A DNA stretch of 64,000 nucleotides from Corylus avellana (Eukaryota > Streptophyta > Magnoliopsida > Fagales > Betulaceae). The notes under the pieces are model-generated. The model was given only the letters and a program-made list of their open reading frames with translations, was not told where the DNA came from and did not search any database. The position numbers and the translations under genes are program-made. Position 1 is the stretch's first letter. Each line of letters begins with the position of its first letter. Of this stretch, positions 60,592 through 64,000 are shown piece after piece. Where the stretch lies: contig NC_081547.1 of NCBI RefSeq assembly GCF_901000735.1, forward strand, positions 6,014,001 through 6,078,000, in the 5' to 3' direction.

Positions 60592-62590
60592 TACTTTTTT
60601 CTTGAAATTGGTGCTTACTGAAAGGGTCGTTTTCAGATGAGCCTAATCATAATGTTGGCTGTTGTGCTAACTCTTTCAACCACTATTATAGAGCAAACAT
60701 TTTAGGTTATAAATAAATACCATTAGACAATAGTTTTTTTTTTTTTTTTTCCTAATAAAAAGGATAGGTCGGAGAGACCAATTGTGACTATCCTACCTGA
60801 ATGTGACCAATTGTGGCTATTCTACCTTAACATAACCATATGCCTGGCTTACTTCAATTGCCACATGTAACACCTGATCATTCAACAGCCAATTGATTGC
60901 TATTGGAGTTACGTCTCAATGTCACTCCAAATGACAAAATTGTAAGAAGTCATTTAGTTTTAATAAGTAGTTTCTTTTTAATTTTAGGTCATCAATTTTG
61001 TCTACCAATTATATCTATTCTTCTTCTTTATTCTTCTTCTATTTGGGAAAATAGTCATTTTTATGAGAATGATTATTCTAAAGATAGTGTGCAATCAACC
61101 AAGATTTATTCCGCATGCCAAACGCGCCTTATGCGATTCAATTACATTCTCAAGTAAGAACTCATTACGAGGTAATACAATATAGTAAGCAATATTAATC
61201 ATGAATATAAATAGTAAAATCCATTATTTTACTCCAAGTTAACGATTGATGAGAAGGTTTATGCTTGCCAAAAAAAAAAAAAAATTGTGGCCACTATCAA
61301 TTATCAAGTCACTGTCCATGCAATGGCCGAGATTATGTGCCCTCAGTGAATGGCCATCTCGACGCGTGGGCTTTTGCCCAAAACAAAGGAACAAAAAACC
61401 CACCATGCACCAAGTAGCATGTAGAAAAATCTGCACGGGAAAAAGCCCAAGACAAATAAAAAACAAATTCACCAAAAGCCCGTGCTACCGTCCACCGCGT
61501 GAACCACACCAAGAGAAGCATGTAAAGCAAGAGCCGTCCTACTTAAAAGGGTTTTGCCAAGATATCAATCTTCCAACACTCCGGGAAAGAGACAGATACT
61601 GATCAGCTCTGCACACTACGTACTCCCACTCGCCCACTGCTTGCTGTAGGAATCACGACCAAACACCACCTGTACATTGTTGGGACCAAAAATCTTTCCA
61701 ATTAATGCACTAGATATATAAGGCTACATGCACATTGCAGGAAGCCCGCTATTTCACAGTTTTTTTTTTTTTTTTTTTACCGATTGAATTTTTTTTTCGT
61801 TAGAAGAAACGACAAAAAGTATATATATATATATATATATATATTCGGACACGTATTTGTACTTGTAATATTGATCTACACATATACTTTTATAGAGTTC
61901 TTTCTATCTTTGTTTGATAAGCGAGTTTAGCAGTGACAAGAGTCGAATAGGTGTCGGGTATCCTGATCTTGCTTTCCTTCCCTTCAAAGGATACTTCCAA
62001 CGACTCATTTCTTTATCGCGCTGAAATAAATAGATGTATAGTATTTTTTATACGGTTGTGACTGTTTGAGAGTGTAAGTGTAAGGAGAAGGGAATATGGT
62101 ATATACTACCCGGTGGAACAGGCCTAATTAGAGCTTTCTTTGGGCCAGCAAGCTCTCTAAAGGATCCATTAGGCCCTCTAATATATGGACATTAGAATGC
62201 ACCTGTTTTTTGTGTGATTATTTGCTACATGATCAGCCAAAAATTGAAATTGACTAAGTAAGATGGGGAGCGCTGTAACACAACGGAATCTTTCCCCATC
62301 TTTTGTATACGTTGAAAATAAATCTTGTGATGATAAGGGGGATTTTTATGGGGTCAAATTGAAATAGCCAATCATGTCTGGAATTGGTGGGACCCCCACG
62401 AGTGACACATTCGTCACGCGCTATAATGCCGCGGGGAGATGGTTCTCTCTCACTTGCTCAAGCATTTACGTAGAATAGGACCAGTTGCTTTAAGAGGGTA
62501 GAAGAAGCTGAGTATACGACGATTCTACAGAAGGGTATATCAGTACTTGCGCGTCCACCTCTTCTTGTAACGTCTATCACGATTCACAGG

Positions 62591-62597
62591 TATAAAT
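62591..62597 (+). promoter_or_regulatory. Probable TATA box of the ERF gene
   Basis: The heptamer tataaat lies 44 bp before the ATG at 62635, within a suitable distance for a short 5' UTR. No other TATA-like motif is better placed. Confidence 0.45.
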
Positions 62598-62634
62598 GCG
62601 TATAGGCACTCGAAGCCAAGGGATTGTACTGTAA

Positions 62635-63177
62635 ATGGAGCAGCCACCATACGCAGAAGATGACCTGACCTCCACCTCAGCCACCCAATCTCACCGCAAA
62701 TCAGACTCCCAACGCGGCGGCACGCGCCACCCGGTATTCCGCGGCGTTCGGAAGCGACGGTGGGGGAAATGGGTGTCGGAAATCCGGGAACCGCGCAAGA
62801 AGACGCGCATTTGGCTAGGCTCTTTCCCGGCGCCGGAAATGGCAGCCAAGGCGTACGACGTCGCTGCTTTCTGCTTAAAGGGTCGTAAAGCGCAGCTCAA
62901 TTTCCCGGACGAGGTCGACCACTTGCCTAGGCCGTCCACGTGCACTGCCAGGGATATCCAGGCCGCGGCGTCGAAGGCCGCGCATGCCATAGTTTTGGAG
63001 AAGAAGAAGCGCGACGTTGATGCCGTGTCAGGTTGCGACGACTTTTGGGGTGAGATTGAGTTGCCGGAGCTGAGGGTTAGTGAGTGTTATTGGAACTCGT
63101 GTGGGTGGTCGTTTACTGCAGGAGACGCCGCGGGGCTGGACGGAGAGGTTTCGCAGCCATTCACGGCATGTCTCTAG
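62635..63177 (+). CDS. AP2/ERF transcription factor, DREB A-4 (TINY-like, ERF023-like)
   Basis: Intronless, 180 aa. One AP2 domain spans residues 33-90: [22 protein letters not shown], then [21 protein letters not shown] and [16 protein letters not shown]. The Val in WGKWVSEI and Glu in EIREP are the residues that mark the DREB rather than the ERF subfamily. A basic stretch ahead of the domain ([10 protein letters not shown]) may help nuclear import. The C-terminus is acidic ([12 protein letters not shown]), as in an activation domain. It resembles Arabidopsis AT1G01250 (ERF023), the neighbour of JAM2. DREB A-4 factors bind DRE/CRT-type elements; target genes cannot be told from sequence. Coding GC content is much higher than the flanks. 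The nearest upstream gene is 8.8 kb away, on the opposite strand. Confidence 0.9.
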   Translation: MEQPPYAEDDLTSTSATQSHRKSDSQRGGTRHPVFRGVRKRRWGKWVSEIREPRKKTRIWLGSFPAPEMAAKAYDVAAFCLKGRKAQLNFPDEVDHLPRPSTCTARDIQAAASKAAHAIVLEKKKRDVDAVSGCDDFWGEIELPELRVSECYWNSCGWSFTAGDAAGLDGEVSQPFTACL

Positions 63178-63240
63178 CGCGTATTGTATCATTGATAGGT
63201 GGGTATATATGCTCCATTTATGTACGTATGTACATATATA

Positions 63241-63310
63241 TATATCACATCCGGTTGTGTTGCTACTCTAATGTACTTGTGATGTATGTATATCACAACC
63301 GGTTGTGTTG
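63241..63310. repeat. Duplicated 22-bp motif with ccggttgtg core in ERF 3' flank
   Basis: The motif tatatcaca(t/a)ccggttgtgttg occurs at 63241-63262 and 63289-63310. The second copy contains the perfect 14-bp palindrome cacaaccggttgtg. Confidence 0.7.
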
Positions 63311-63534
63311 AATATAGAAGGGCCTATATTATTATTTTGCAAGTCGTATGGAGTTTTTATTATTGTTATTATTATTATTATTTGCCACCCTATTTTAAGC
63401 AGTCTAGTGCATTTGAGCTCAGTTTGATGAGTTTAAGCTATTGAATTTCTGCATCTTCTATCAAACTCAAAGCAATTTCATTAATTAACTAATTGGTTTA
63501 TATAAATTTTATAGAGGAATTAGGTGGCGTAAAA

Positions 63535-63640
63535 ATTATGAACGGAAAAATTATTGTACAAATTATTATTAACTTTTTATTATTAACAATTATGAACGGA
63601 AAAATTATTGTACAAATTATTATTAGCTTTTTATTATTAC
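63535..63640. repeat. 54-bp tandem duplication downstream of ERF gene
   Basis: Copies 63535-63588 and 63589-63640 both contain 'attatgaacggaaaaatt' followed by 'attgtacaaattattatta' and 'ctttttattatta'. Nearly identical. Confidence 0.85.
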
Positions 63641-64000
63641 CATCGTGGTTGGCTAACATCCCACGATTGTGATAAGGATATTTATAAAACTTACACTAGG
63701 TAATTTTGTACGTTTGGAATTTTTTTAAAAGATAATTAAACATTACATAATCTTTATATATTAGAGTGATTTTGGAAGAAGAAAGAGATCGAGGAGATGT
63801 TCAAGCCGGCCTGTGCTGCTGTGCATGTAAAGCCAAAAAAAAAAAAAAAAAAAAAACCAAGTCTAATCGTCGTACAACCACCCAAATAGAATTACAAGTA
63901 CTTATGTTAATTAAGAGATCATTATCATATGCTAAAACTATGACAAACCCTATTTGTAGAATCAGTTGACATGTTTTAATAAAAAAAACACACAAAAATT

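Larger units (their letters stand above)
54400..62590. other. 8-kb gene-poor stretch between bHLH13-like and ERF genes
   Basis: No ORF with recognisable domains. Contains an (AT)n tract at about 55149-55172, a pair of direct repeats (55546-55728 and 56206-56360), an (ATT)n tract at about 57073-57099, GA repeats near 57288, MITEs at 58967-59158 and 60429-60591, and an (AT)n tract at about 61820-61844. The right end should hold the ERF promoter. Confidence 0.55.

Noticed and set aside
61246..61602. 118-aa plus-strand ORF
   Set aside because: Basic, low-information sequence after a poly(A) run; no domain.

Overview
The window is plant nuclear DNA, almost certainly from a woody eudicot. The genes have GT-AG introns, the intergenic DNA is AT-rich with many (AT)n microsatellites, and there are nested Copia, LINE, SINE and MITE insertions and a eukaryotic tRNA gene. 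A rosid, perhaps Fagales, would fit the repeat style, but I cannot fix the species.

Layout from left to right: (1) 1-1923 (-), the first two coding exons of a UVSSA-type transcription-coupled repair gene that runs off the left edge; (2) 2182-2857, a non-LTR insertion with a 20-bp target duplication; (3) 4902-6335 (-), an intronless APF2-type secreted aspartic protease; (4) 6.9-8.7 kb, two palindromic MULE-type MITEs, a tRNA-derived SINE and a 111-bp tandem duplication; (5) 12.7 kb, a small CACTA MITE; (6) 14320-15558 (-), CNX3 for molybdenum cofactor synthesis; (7) 18.7-19.6 kb, a hAT-type element; (8) 19940-34842 (-), a 12-exon WRC/RING/JmjC histone H3K9 demethylase of the JMJ27/KDM3 type, split by an 8.9-kb intron filled with nested transposons; (9) 35923-38207 (-), CYP703A2-type P450; (10) 39.5-40.3 kb, a second hAT-type element with a MITE nested in it; (11) 40604-40675 (+), tRNA-Gln(CUG); (12) 40872-43142 (+), a KELP-like PC4 coactivator fused to a Copia-type gag/zinc-knuckle segment; (13) 44291-48761 (-), a DMS3-like RNA-directed DNA methylation gene; (14) 51982-53817 (-), a JAM2/bHLH13-type repressor; (15) an 8-kb gene-free stretch with repeats; (16) 62635-63177 (+), a DREB-type ERF.

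The order APF2 - CNX3 - CYP703A2 - tRNA-Gln - JAM2 - ERF follows, as I recall it, the order at the top of Arabidopsis chromosome 1 (AT1G01300 down to AT1G01250). The interleaved JMJ27 and PC4/zinc-knuckle genes recall the neighbours AT4G00990/AT4G00980. The window therefore looks like a less fractionated version of an ancestral block that Arabidopsis now carries split between two duplicated regions. The genes do not form one pathway. CNX3 supplies Moco, CYP703A acts in pollen-wall synthesis, JAM2 in jasmonate signalling, and JMJ27-like plus DMS3-like act on H3K9/DNA methylation. Exon joins were built by hand from splice signals and family similarity, and reading frames close across every junction. 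No prokaryotic system, CRISPR array or wholly unknown system was seen. The most notable items are the transposon-packed demethylase intron, the PC4-gag fusion gene and the synteny mosaic.
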